DNA of 64,000 nt from Thermoflavifilum sp. (GTDB lineage Bacteria > Bacteroidota > Bacteroidia > Chitinophagales > Chitinophagaceae): NCBI RefSeq assembly GCF_014961315.1, contig NZ_CP063141.1, forward strand, positions 1,736,001 through 1,800,000, written 5' to 3'. Positions within the stretch are counted from its first letter, which is position 1, and each line of letters starts with the position of its first letter. Of this stretch, positions 7,787-17,900 are shown piece by piece. The notes under the pieces were generated by a model, which was given only the letters and a program-made list of their open reading frames with translations, was not told the origin of the DNA and made no database searches. The position numbers were made by a program, and so were the translations under genes.

Positions 7787-10369
7787 ATGCGCAGGTGGTT
7801 TATCGTGGGCATCTGGCTGGCGACGCTTGTTCGCCCCGCCTTCGCACATCATATCATCGGCGGCGTGATGTATTATGATGATGCAGGTAGCGATAGACGT
7901 GGCAATCACCGTTATGTGGTGCATTTGCTCCTTTACCGGGGCTGTGAGCCTGTCGACAATAACCATGCGGATCTGGACCCGAATGTATCTTTCACCATTT
8001 TCGATAAAGACAAGGGAAATGCTTTATATGGGACGGTATCTGTTACCTTGAACAGGCGCGAGTTCCGGAGCGACCAGCATGTGGATCCCTGTATTGTGAA
8101 TCCACCAACTCCCTGCTATCAGATTGGTCATTATGATATCACCATTAGTCTGCCCGTGAATCAGAATGGCTATGTAGTTGCTTATCAGCGTTGTTGCCGG
8201 AACGACCTGATTGTGAATGCCTATTTACCCTGGGATGGCGCCACTTATTTTGTGGAATTACCCGGACAGGTTACCGGAGTAGTGGGTGACAACAGTCCAC
8301 GTTTTGATCGCGAGGAAGCCATCCTGATATGTGCGAATAGCAAGTTTAGCTATGATTATTCGGCTAGAGACCCGGATGGCGACTCGTTGAGCTATACATT
8401 TGCCACGGCCTACGAAGGGGGCAGTCTAAACGATGTATCGCCGGCGGTCGCCGATCCGCCGCCCTATCGGCCCCTATCTTATGTAGCGCCTTATAGTGCA
8501 GCTTTTCCCATGGGCTCGCAAGTCAGCATTGATCCACGTACGGGCATCATCTCAGGCATAGCTCCACCTGCAGGTACGTATGTGATTTGTGTTCGGGTAA
8601 ATGAATATCGTAAGGGTAAACTCATCGGCTATATCTTCAAAGACTTTCATCTGGATGTAACCGATTGCCATCGACTGGTAACAGCCAGTATCCCTGCCGC
8701 ATTCAACAAATGCGAAAGCTTCACCATCCCATTCATCAACAACAGTACAACGGGTCGCAGCTATCTCTGGGATTTTGGCGATGGAAGTACGTCGACGGCC
8801 TATCAACCCACACATACCTATGCGGATACCGGTACTTATCTCGTGAAATTGAAGGTTGATCCCGGCTCGGCCTGTGGTGACAGTGCCACCAGCATTGCCC
8901 GGGTATATCCGGTATTGAAACCCGATTTTCGTTTTTCGGGGCAATGTACCTCGGCGCCCACCCTGTTTACCGATCAATCTATCTCTACTTCGGGGGCAAT
9001 TGATTACTGGCGCTGGGATTTTGGCACGGGCGACACTTCCCGCCTGCCCAATCCGAAATATCAATTTTCTCGCGGGAATACGTATTCCGTGATCCTCACC
9101 GTGGGCAACGACAAGGGCTGCAGGAATGCCGATACCCAGCAGGTGCTCATTTATCAGGCGCCGCCCATCAGCCTGACGCCCGACACCGATCTCTGCTACC
9201 GGGACACGATTGCCCTGCCGGCCAGCACGCTCACACCCGGCAGTTTCAGCTGGACGCCGGTTTATAACCTGCTGAATCCGAATTCGTCGGCGCCGCGCAG
9301 CTATGCCCGCAAGGACACCACTTATTACGTGCGCTTCACGGATCCCAACGGCTGCTGGAATGTCGATTCCATCCGGGTTCGGGTCAGGGATTCCATTCGG
9401 GTGCAGGCTGCTCCGGATACCACCATCTGCACGGGCGACCCGGTTACCCTGTCGGCCGTAAGCGATGGCAGGTATGTGTTTACCTGGATTTTACCTCCCG
9501 GACAGACAATTGCGCACCAGCTCGATACCACTTATGTGCCTTCCAGTTCATCGCCGTTTGTGATTCATGCGCAGCTGCAGAGTTGTGTGGCTCAGGACAC
9601 CATGCAGGTGCGACTCGTCAACTATCCGGTTCATGCGCCTTTTCAGGAATTCAGCATCTGTTACGGAGATGCGGCCACACTCACCGCCGCCAACGGCGTG
9701 TATTATGCCTGGAATCCATCCAGTAGCGTGGACCAGCCCAACCAGCCGCGCACGCTGGCCCATCCTACCGATACCACCCTCTATGTGGTAAGTAAAATCG
9801 ACACCCTGGGTTGCCCCAAGCCCACATTCGACAGTATTCAGGTAGATGTGATTCCTCCGGTGAAAGTATTTGCCGGCAACGACACACTCATTACACTGGG
9901 AGAAAGTTTTATGCTGCATGGCACCAGCAACGTGCCCGGCACCTATACCTGGTCGCCTCCCGATGGGTTAAGCGATGTGCATATCCCTGATCCCATTGCT
10001 TCGGGCACGCGCGATATCACCTATACCCTTAAGGTATCAACCCCGATCGGCTGCTATGGAATCGACAGCATCCATGTGCGCTATTTAAAAGGGCCCGATA
10101 TTTATGTGCCTACGGCTTTCACACCCAATGGCGATGGACACAACGATGTGTTGCGGCCCTTCCCCGTGGGCATCGTGAAGCTCGATTATTTCCGCGTGTA
10201 CAACCGCTGGGGTGAACTGGTGTTTGAAACTTCGCAATATTTACAGGGCTGGAATGGTTATTACAGGGGTAAACCCGCCGATCCCGGCGGCTATGTGTGG
10301 GTGGTGAAAGGCGAAGATGAGCGCGGCCGCACTTTCTTAAAAAAAGGCGTGGCCGTGTTGATCCGATGA
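7787..10369 (+). CDS. large PKD-containing surface protein with T9SS type B sorting domain
   Basis: About 860 residues. The start at 7787 (MRRWFIVGIWLATLV) gives a clean signal peptide; the frame extends upstream into the hydrolase gene and that part is discarded. PKD modules carry YLWDFGDGST (about residue 328) and WRWDFGTGD (about 410), followed by several Ig-like repeats rich in PDT/DTT(Y/I) segments. The last ~85 residues are the gliding-motility-associated C-terminal domain, beginning at YVPTAFTPNGDGHND and ending in VAVLIR. This domain routes proteins through the type IX system to the cell surface, consistent with sprA in the same window. The binding target is unknown; adhesion is plausible. 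Confidence 0.9.
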   Translation: MRRWFIVGIWLATLVRPAFAHHIIGGVMYYDDAGSDRRGNHRYVVHLLLYRGCEPVDNNHADLDPNVSFTIFDKDKGNALYGTVSVTLNRREFRSDQHVDPCIVNPPTPCYQIGHYDITISLPVNQNGYVVAYQRCCRNDLIVNAYLPWDGATYFVELPGQVTGVVGDNSPRFDREEAILICANSKFSYDYSARDPDGDSLSYTFATAYEGGSLNDVSPAVADPPPYRPLSYVAPYSAAFPMGSQVSIDPRTGIISGIAPPAGTYVICVRVNEYRKGKLIGYIFKDFHLDVTDCHRLVTASIPAAFNKCESFTIPFINNSTTGRSYLWDFGDGSTSTAYQPTHTYADTGTYLVKLKVDPGSACGDSATSIARVYPVLKPDFRFSGQCTSAPTLFTDQSISTSGAIDYWRWDFGTGDTSRLPNPKYQFSRGNTYSVILTVGNDKGCRNADTQQVLIYQAPPISLTPDTDLCYRDTIALPASTLTPGSFSWTPVYNLLNPNSSAPRSYARKDTTYYVRFTDPNGCWNVDSIRVRVRDSIRVQAAPDTTICTGDPVTLSAVSDGRYVFTWILPPGQTIAHQLDTTYVPSSSSPFVIHAQLQSCVAQDTMQVRLVNYPVHAPFQEFSICYGDAATLTAANGVYYAWNPSSSVDQPNQPRTLAHPTDTTLYVVSKIDTLGCPKPTFDSIQVDVIPPVKVFAGNDTLITLGESFMLHGTSNVPGTYTWSPPDGLSDVHIPDPIASGTRDITYTLKVSTPIGCYGIDSIHVRYLKGPDIYVPTAFTPNGDGHNDVLRPFPVGIVKLDYFRVYNRWGELVFETSQYLQGWNGYYRGKPADPGGYVWVVKGEDERGRTFLKKGVAVLIR

Positions 10370-11020
10370 ATGTTTGTTTTCCGGTATTTCTGCATGGAGG
10401 CCCATGCGATGAGCCAGCGCAATGAGCTGGGTACTGTGATGCAGCTGACATTTCGCTTTGATATGTGCTACGTGCGTGCGTATGGTGTGTAAACTCCGAT
10501 GCAACTGTTGAGCGATTTCTACATGGGTCATACCCTCAGCTAATAAACAGAGTATAAGCCGCTCCGTACGCGTGAGTCGATATCTTTCACGTGCAACATC
10601 CTTTCCGTTCAGGTGATCAATCCATTTTTGCAACTGATCGGGCGTGTTGACGATCAAACCAGATGGAAATAGTCGAATAAAAAGGTATGCAGCAGCAGAA
10701 TTAACCAGATGATAAAATAGTCCACACGTCCAATGCGCTTGTGCATCTGCACCGGTCAGCCTGAAGATACCTGCACAAATCTCATGTCCGCTTCCGATGC
10801 ATTTCATGATATGCAAAATAACCGGCCAATCATCCGGATGCACCATTCGTCTCCAGGCGTAAATGCTTGTTCTTTCCTGCTCCGTCGGTATATATCCGAT
10901 ATGGTTTTTGAAAGTATCGTTACACCATACCATATTTCGGGTAGTAAGATCAAGCAGACAGGCCATGACATGGGTTGATGCAAAATAGCGGGAAAAGAAG
11001 ATGGAATCAGGGATTTTCAT
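10337..11020 (-). CDS. LuxR-type transcriptional regulator with PAS-like sensor domain
   Basis: 227 residues. The C-terminal LuxR/GerE helix-turn-helix is clear: LTRTERLILCLLAEGMTHVE, then IAQQLHRSLHTIRTHVAHIK. The N-terminal half looks like a PAS fold, with NDTFKNHIGY and WRRMVHPDDWPVILHIMK. No receiver domain is present, so it probably senses a small ligand or cellular state directly. Its 3' end overlaps the convergent PKD-protein gene by 33 bases. The target genes are not evident. Confidence 0.82.
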   Translation of the reverse strand: MKIPDSIFFSRYFASTHVMACLLDLTTRNMVWCNDTFKNHIGYIPTEQERTSIYAWRRMVHPDDWPVILHIMKCIGSGHEICAGIFRLTGADAQAHWTCGLFYHLVNSAAAYLFIRLFPSGLIVNTPDQLQKWIDHLNGKDVARERYRLTRTERLILCLLAEGMTHVEIAQQLHRSLHTIRTHVAHIKAKCQLHHSTQLIALAHRMGLHAEIPENKHSSDQHGHAFF

Positions 11021-11063
11021 ATGAATAATAAAGATGATGGTTCTGGCTCAACAGGGATTCAAT

Positions 11064-11071
11064 CAAATTTA
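11064..11071 (-). promoter_or_regulatory. -7 box for the LuxR-type regulator
   Basis: Read on the minus strand, TAAATTTG fits TAnnTTTG exactly. It lies 43 bases upstream of the regulator start. No TTG at the expected -33 distance was found. Confidence 0.4.
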
Positions 11072-11219
11072 ACTTAAAAAATCATCAGATGTGACTATTT
11101 TTTTTTCACTTATTCGGAAGATATTGGTTCTAAAATTTGCAGCTGTTTTATTCAAAACATGAGGGATGGTTTGTGTGATGACAAACAATATCCTGTTTTA
11201 AAACGGAACATGATAGAAG

Positions 11220-13459
11220 ATGAAACAAAGTTTACTTCTGGGTTTGTGCATGATGGGTTTTTGCTTCGGCTCGGTTGCTCAGGTGAAGCTTTATGGAAAA
11301 ATTGTGGATTCCACGGACCAGCATCCGCTTCCTTATGCTGCTGTGGTTGTACACGCCCTGTATCCGGCAGAGCATCTGTGGGCCTCTGTTACTACAGATA
11401 GTTCGGGATATTTCAGCCTGATGGTGGATACGGGGGTCTATCGCCTGGACGTATCTTTCATCGGTTATCGATCGCAACAACGTCGGCTGATGATTTTGCC
11501 CGGTCAGCACAGCCTGGATTTGCATGTGATTCCCCTGGTTCCTACGCCCACCCAGCTACCCTCCCTGCAGGTAAAAGCCAGTCGACCCGTATTGCAATTT
11601 GCACCTGGAGCCATTTTGTATGAAGTGCAGAACGATCCGCGTACCATCGGTCGGAATGGGCTGGAAATACTCGGTATGGCACCACTGGTTAGTGTGAGTG
11701 CAGGAAGCGGCATTCGACTGAAAGGAAGCACGAACTTTCTGTTACAGATCAACGGCAAGGATGCTAAAGCAATGGCCGGAAATATCAGCCAGTTCCTGGA
11801 AAGCCTCAGGCAGGACCAGATTGAGCGCATTGATATCATCACCAACCCCTCCGTACGCTATTCGGCAGAAGGCACCGCAGGCATCATCAACATCGTACTG
11901 AAAAAGCCGACGAAGGATATTTTTGGCTCCGCTTCAACCGGTTTTGAATGGGAAAATTGGAAAGATCGGTTATGCTGTAAATGGAATTGAAAATATCTGG
12001 CGCAATGGTACTTATGACGACTCCCCGGCGCAACAATTTTTATGGTACGGCCATGTTGAGTGATGAGCTCACGAAAAAAGATATCCTGAATCTGAACATC
12101 CAGACTTTTTTAGGCAACGGAAATATGCAACATACCTTCAACACACAGGCCCATACGATAAGCATCGACAATGCGATTCTATATCATACCTTAACCATTT
12201 CTACCGACTGGCAACATCAAATGGATTCCCTGCATTCATGGGTGTTTTCTTATCAATGGGATCGACTGCAGGATAATAATGATATTCAACAAAACTTTGT
12301 TTCATCTTTCAGCAAAGGGCATTCAGATGAACATGCTTTTCAGCTTGATCTCAAAGGCAAACGTTTTGAATATGGTGCGAAGATAGACCTCAGAAAACTG
12401 CACGCACATTATGATTCACCCGTATCATCCAATCAGCAGATTGTATTTACACAAAATATTTATGCTGCTTATGTTTCTTATCAACAAACCTTAGGTGCTT
12501 ATCATCTGCAGGCCGGTGTCCGTGAAGAGTATGCATATCTTCAGGGCGTACAGCAACAGCAAATCTTATTCTCGCAACATCAGCCCGATTTGTTTCCATC
12601 CGTATCGATCGATAGAAGCTGGAAGCAAGAAAAATATAATCTTTCCTTTGGGTACAACAGGCGCATCAATCGTCCACAGTTGTATTATCTCAATCCATTT
12701 ATCAATACATCCAATCCCTATCAACTCAGCAGCGGCAATGTTTCATTGCTGCCTGAACTCACCGATAATGTAGAATTGCGTTTTACACTGCAAAATCAGA
12801 AAGGCCATTATCAGATTTTTTCACTCAGCTATGCGCGTACCCATCACAGCATTGAAGATGTGTATTTTCCGCTCAATGATTCGGTGTTGCGCAGTGTTTA
12901 TCTCAATGTCCCCGTGGCGAATCTCTGGGGTTTATCGTGGTATACCAGTCTGACTGTCTTCGGGCATATCCAGAGCACCCTGTCGGCCAATTTTTATTGG
13001 TTGTATTATCCGTCGACTGATGTAGTGGCCGATACTACGCTGATACCGCTCAGCCAGCAAGGATGTTATGGCTCTGTTCGACTTGACCTGCATGGTATGT
13101 GGCTGAAAAAATTCAGGTGGTCGGTATCCACGGAATATACCTTAGCCGATGGGTATGTGCAGGGCAGGAGCGCAGGATTTTTTTGTGCGGATGGGATGTT
13201 GATTTTCCCATTCCTGAAAAATAAGTTTATGGCTTTCGCGGCAGTGCGACAACCTTTCTTTCATACATATATTGCACGCACGTATTTGAAAACAGCCAAT
13301 GTATTCGACGAAACAAGTCGGCTCACCACGCCTCAACGCAGATTGTTTTTTGGATTGCAGTACAATTTTGGCAAGCCCTATCAAACGCGTCGGCCGACCC
13401 GTCAGAAGATTCAGCTTGAGGATAAAAAAACCAAATCCCTGCAGGAAATCATTCATTGA
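11220..13459 (+). pseudogene. TonB-dependent outer-membrane receptor (outer membrane beta-barrel family), frameshifted
   Basis: Frame 1 (11220-11990) encodes a signal peptide, a carboxypeptidase-regulatory-like domain (KLYGKIVDSTDQHPLPYAAV) and a TonB plug (IDIITNPSVRYSAEGTAGII). It then hits a stop at 11988. The matching beta-barrel continues in another frame from about 11981 to 13459 (NNFYGTAMLSDELTKKDILN ... FGLQYNFG). The third frame between 11941 and 12060 is also open and reads like family sequence (IGYAVNGIENIWRNGTYDDS). The junction therefore seems to contain more than one indel, and roughly 40 residues expected after the plug appear to be missing. A non-functional receptor is most likely; a sequencing error is the alternative. 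Confidence 0.75.
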
Positions 13460-14099
13460 TTTCCGATGCTTTTTTCTCAAAGAGAAAGCTGATGATACGG
13501 GGTGGAGAAGTGCGCTCGGGCTCATCGAACCACTCCCGCATGTCAATCATCTGCCATCCATTCTGTTGGGCTGCTGTGATGAAATCAGAGACATGATGCG
13601 TGAAAGCAGGAATAACCTGATTACCTTCGGGCGTATCGAAATTAGCTTTTCCGCCCAGGTATTGCCTGAACGGATGCAGCTCACCGATATAAAGCCGGGC
13701 ATGTGGAGCCGCTACGGCAGCCGCTTTCCGAAAAAGCGGAGCTAAATTTTCCACATGTTCCAGCACCAGACTGAAGCCAATCCAATCGTATACATGATGC
13801 GCAAACGTCCATTCCTGCAGGATATCGGCCTCAACGAATGCCACATGAGGAGCATGAATCTTGGTTCGTGCAACTTGAAGCATGCTCCTCGAAAAATCTA
13901 CCGCCGTGACATGTGCTGCCAGCTTGAGCAGGTGCAGGGTGTTTTTCCCCGTCCCACAGCCAATTTCCAGTGCATGTTCCATCTTTTTGTTGCCATTAAT
14001 GGTTCGGAAGGCCACTGCCTCCAGGTCTCGGGTTTCATTGATCTGGGTATCATATTGCGCCGCCCAGAGATTGTAAGCCTGTTGTATGCTTGCGTTCAT
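13449..14099 (-). CDS. class I SAM-dependent methyltransferase
   Basis: 216-residue protein with SAM-binding motif I LEIGCGTGKNT (residues 44-54), followed by the acidic strand-2 end VTAVDFSRSML and the FSLVLEHVENL segment. The fold is that of Methyltransf_11/25 small-molecule methyltransferases. The substrate is unknown. Its 3' end overlaps the convergent broken receptor gene by 11 bases. Confidence 0.82.
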   Translation of the reverse strand: MNASIQQAYNLWAAQYDTQINETRDLEAVAFRTINGNKKMEHALEIGCGTGKNTLHLLKLAAHVTAVDFSRSMLQVARTKIHAPHVAFVEADILQEWTFAHHVYDWIGFSLVLEHVENLAPLFRKAAAVAAPHARLYIGELHPFRQYLGGKANFDTPEGNQVIPAFTHHVSDFITAAQQNGWQMIDMREWFDEPERTSPPRIISFLFEKKASEINE

Positions 14100-14215
14100 A
14101 AATGTATTGATTTGCCTTTTGCAAAATACAAGATTTCAGGCATGGATATGGAATCGAGTTTTTTTCAAAGAGAAATATCCCGGGTAAATTGCGGAAAATT
14201 CAATCTTGATTGGCT

Positions 14216-14977
14216 ATGTCTCGAATTGTTTGTATTACCGGAGCCACATCGGGTATCGGTCAAGCCTGTGCAGCGCGTTATGCAGAGGCGGGCGATAAGC
14301 TGATCATCACGGGCAGAAGGGCCGACCGGCTCCAGCAATTGCAGGCCGAATGGCAGGAACGCTACGGCATACAGGTGCTGGCGCTGCCTGTAGATATGCG
14401 GCATCGTGAGCAGGTAGAACGGGCTTTTCAGGATTTGCCGGAAGATTGGCGGCAGGTGGATATCCTGATTAACAATGCGGGGCTGGCGCTGGGATTGACG
14501 CCCTTGCATGAGGGGGATCCGGCCGACTGGGATACGATGATCGATACCAATATTAAGGGATTGCTCTATGTTACGCGCGTGATAGCTCCGGGTATGATCA
14601 GCCGGCGAAAGGGGCACATCGTGAATATCGGTTCCACGGCAGCTAAAGATACGTACCCGAACGGCAATGTATACTGTGCCACCAAACGAGCGGTGGAAGC
14701 GCTTTCCGAGGCCATGCGAATCGATTTCCTGCCCTACGGCATTAAAGTCACGGCCGTACATCCCGGGGCGGTGGAAACGGAATTCTCCGTGGTGCGATTT
14801 AAAGGTGATACCCGGCGTGCCGCCCAGGTTTATCAGGGTTTTCAGCCGCTTACCGCCGACGATGTAGCCGAAGTGATTTTTTACTGTACCAGTCTGCCGC
14901 CACATGTTTGCATCAACGACCTGGTGCTCACGCCCACCGCGCAGGCCAATGCACATTTCATTCATAAAAACGGCTGA
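14216..14977 (+). CDS. short-chain dehydrogenase/reductase (YdfG-like)
   Basis: About 253 residues. NAD(P)-binding TGATSGIG lies at the N terminus and GRRADRL after strand 2, which favours NADP. The structural NNAG motif is present (INNAGLALG). The catalytic YxxxK reads YCATK, preceded by a serine in NIGSTAAKDT. The overall pattern resembles YdfG-type 3-hydroxy acid dehydrogenases (serine or 3-hydroxypropionate type substrates). ATG 14216 is chosen over an in-frame TTG at 14210. It ends two bases before the convergent sprA stop. Confidence 0.85.
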   Translation: MSRIVCITGATSGIGQACAARYAEAGDKLIITGRRADRLQQLQAEWQERYGIQVLALPVDMRHREQVERAFQDLPEDWRQVDILINNAGLALGLTPLHEGDPADWDTMIDTNIKGLLYVTRVIAPGMISRRKGHIVNIGSTAAKDTYPNGNVYCATKRAVEALSEAMRIDFLPYGIKVTAVHPGAVETEFSVVRFKGDTRRAAQVYQGFQPLTADDVAEVIFYCTSLPPHVCINDLVLTPTAQANAHFIHKNG

Positions 14978-14979
14978 AC

Positions 14980-17900
14980 TTACTGCAGGATGAAGCGCAG
15001 GGTAAGGCCGGCCTGGGTATTGGTAATGGGATAAGCGGTGGAAATCACCGGAATGGTTTGCTGGCGATCATAGAAGAAATGCAGGTTGAGCCGGTTATTC
15101 ACCACGTAGTCGATCGACGGTGAAATACGAATCACCTGCTGGCCGCTGGTGGGAATCACCTGGTTGGCATCGAGCAGGTTGTTGGCGGTTTTGTCGTTCC
15201 GGAAAGCCAGATCAATGCGGAAGTTGAGGTCGTTGGTGATTTTTTCCCCGTTTTTATCGACCAATCCAGGAATAGAAAACTTGCGGATGCGAAAACTGCT
15301 GCTGAAGTCCACTTCACTGGAACGCATCTCGGTAAGCTGATAGTCAATCAGGCTCAGGCTCAGCGTGCGGCTTTTCTTCCATTGAATATTCACGTTCACG
15401 CCGTTGGTGAAGGTCATATCCACGCCGATCAATGGAGCCAACTGTTCCTGGATGGTGATATTCGGCACGGCAAAGTAGGGGATATAGTTGCCTGACACGG
15501 TATCAATAAAGCCCGGATAGCCGATGTGCAGCGGATCTTCGTAAAACAGGTTGGAGGTAAAGCTGTTCATGCTCAGGATGCCCGAGTAGGCATGGGTGAT
15601 AATCACGTTGGAAAATATATTTTTCAGGAAGGGCAGTCGGCTCAGTCCCGTATAGCTCAGCTGCCAGTTCGGTCGCGGGAAATAGCGGCTGAACGGGTTG
15701 GAGCGGATGCTGGCATTGCCCGTCTTGAGCAGGCCGATGCTGTTGGGATCTTTGCCGGTATAAGCCGCCAGGAAAGCCGGAATCAATACATCCTGTGCAT
15801 AGCGGCCATAGCCGAGGGTATAGCCGGGGTCTTGCGGATCGGGCCGGCCATTGGTGTAAGGATTGAGCTTGCCCAGGCGCTGAGAGATGATGGATCGATA
15901 TTGTTCAAATTTCAGGAAGGTCTGGCTGAGGCCGGTGACATTGTTGATGGGGGCAAACAGGGTTTTCAGGGCGATGAAACTAATCTGAAAGCCGCCGGCA
16001 TCGTAGGGATTGAGGTGTACGAACGGGGTGTTGGAGGACGTATCTTTAAACAATTCCGTATGTGTTTTGGAAAACGACTGGGTCATGCTCAGGTCTATCC
16101 GCAGGTCGCGATAGGGTTCCAGGGAAGCCTGTACATTCAACTGCTGGGTAAAATTTTGCTGGTATTGAATGTTAAACGTGGTGTCGCGACTCAGCAGGCC
16201 ACGGGCGGCAAATCGGTTCAGCCAGTTGGAGTCGGGCTGATAGCCAAAGGCAAAGGGCAGGCCCGGCACCAGGGGATTGAGGTTCTGCCCTAAGATTTTG
16301 GTACTGTCCAGATAGCCGGGCAGGCTGGTAGCTCCCGTTTCGTTGTAGTTAATGGCGATGCGTTTCACCATCATCAAAGGTTTCAGCAGCGCTTTGATCA
16401 GTGGCGAGGGGCCGGGGTTTGTGCCGGTATCGCGCGAAGGAGGGGGTGGCTGGTTGATGTTGCGCAGGAATTTCCATTTGTTATACAGCCTGTCGAAATC
16501 CATTTCCATATTCAGCTGGCGCTGCATGCTGTTGCTGATGTTGTTGCCATAGCTCATAGCCAGTCGCGAAGCAGCCACCCACTGGTAAGCCGCCGAGTAA
16601 CCCGCCCGGGCGTTGATCCAGTCGAGGATCGGGAATTTGTTGAAGGGAAGGTTATAGCTGAGGGTGGCGGTATGCACGTACTGGGTGGTACGCCCCAGCC
16701 GCAGGAAATTCTGCCATACCGTATCCTGCTTGGCTTTGGTGTCGAGGGCGCCGGCCGGTTCATCGATACGGGCGTTGTTGACGGCATTGAAATTCAAATT
16801 CAGCGAGTGGGTCAGGTCCCATTGCAGGTTATAATATCGGTCGAACGTGAAATATTTGTTGTATATCGGTGGGATGCCGTATGGATCGCCGCCGATGTTG
16901 CGGATACGAATCACTTCATACTGGCGGTTGATATCGGCACGGAAGCCAATCAGTGCGGGGATCGGATTGAAGTTGAAGTCGCGCAGCCAGCTCAGGTAAC
17001 GTGATTTGCCCCGCAGCACTGTATGGAAGGGCGTAAAAAAGCGTTCCTGACCGTTGTAGGTATATCCCAGTCCGAAACGATGGCGGTTGAGCAGGTCGCC
17101 CTGGATCAATGGATTGTGGTTGAGGGTCTGGTTGAAGGAATAGCTGACGTCGAAATTCTGGATATCCCAGGGGAAGCGCACCTGGTGATTGGGACGCATG
17201 ATGCGCACATTGGTGAAGTTGATGGTTTTGATGGACGTGAAGGTTTGTGCCTGAGCCAGGATGGAGTCGCGTGCCGCCCGGGTGGGTGCCGTTTTGAGCT
17301 TATCTTTCAGCTTGATATCGAGGTCATAGGGATCGTATTCCGGGTTGCTCACCTCCTCGGAGTATCCGGCATATACGGGCAGCACCAGTCCCCAGCTTTG
17401 CGGCAGCAGCTTACCCAGCTGCAGCGATGTAGCGGCATTAAACTGGTGATAGTTATCGATGAAACGTTCATTCACGCTCTGGTCAACGCTGCCGAAGCCC
17501 GCGGTATGCATGCTGCCCGACACGGATAGGGTGCCCAGGTCGGCCAGCTGGAGGTCGACCCGGCCCACGGCAGCATAGCCGCCATGCTCGTCTAAGTCGC
17601 TCAGGCGCATTTCGTCGCACCACACCTCCACACTTTTCGGAAGTCCGTCATCGCTCGAATTCAGCGAATCTTTTTTAGGATTCAGGATACCGATCATGGC
17701 TTCGGTGACCTGGCCCAGATTCGGGTTACCTACCACGGCCATTACGCGGCCGTAGCTGTCGGTAGCGGTAAACGGCGCGTTCACCGGGGCGCCCACCTGG
17801 TTGCGTTGTTGTTTCAGGCGGGTGAGGCTGGCCAGATCGAGGGCCACATCGTTGGAATCGGGCCAGATGGTGAGCGGTGAAGTAGAGCCCCAGGGGGTGA

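Noticed and set aside
11981..11990. Programmed frameshift linking the TonB receptor halves
   Set aside because: No slippery heptamer or downstream structure is apparent, and family sequence appears to be missing at the junction, so mutation or sequencing error is simpler.
13755..14303. 182-codon plus-strand ORF opposite the methyltransferase
   Set aside because: It is antisense to a complete methyltransferase and runs into the SDR gene in another frame.
15526..16293. 255-codon plus-strand ORF inside sprA
   Set aside because: Antisense shadow of sprA, with low-complexity composition and no motif.
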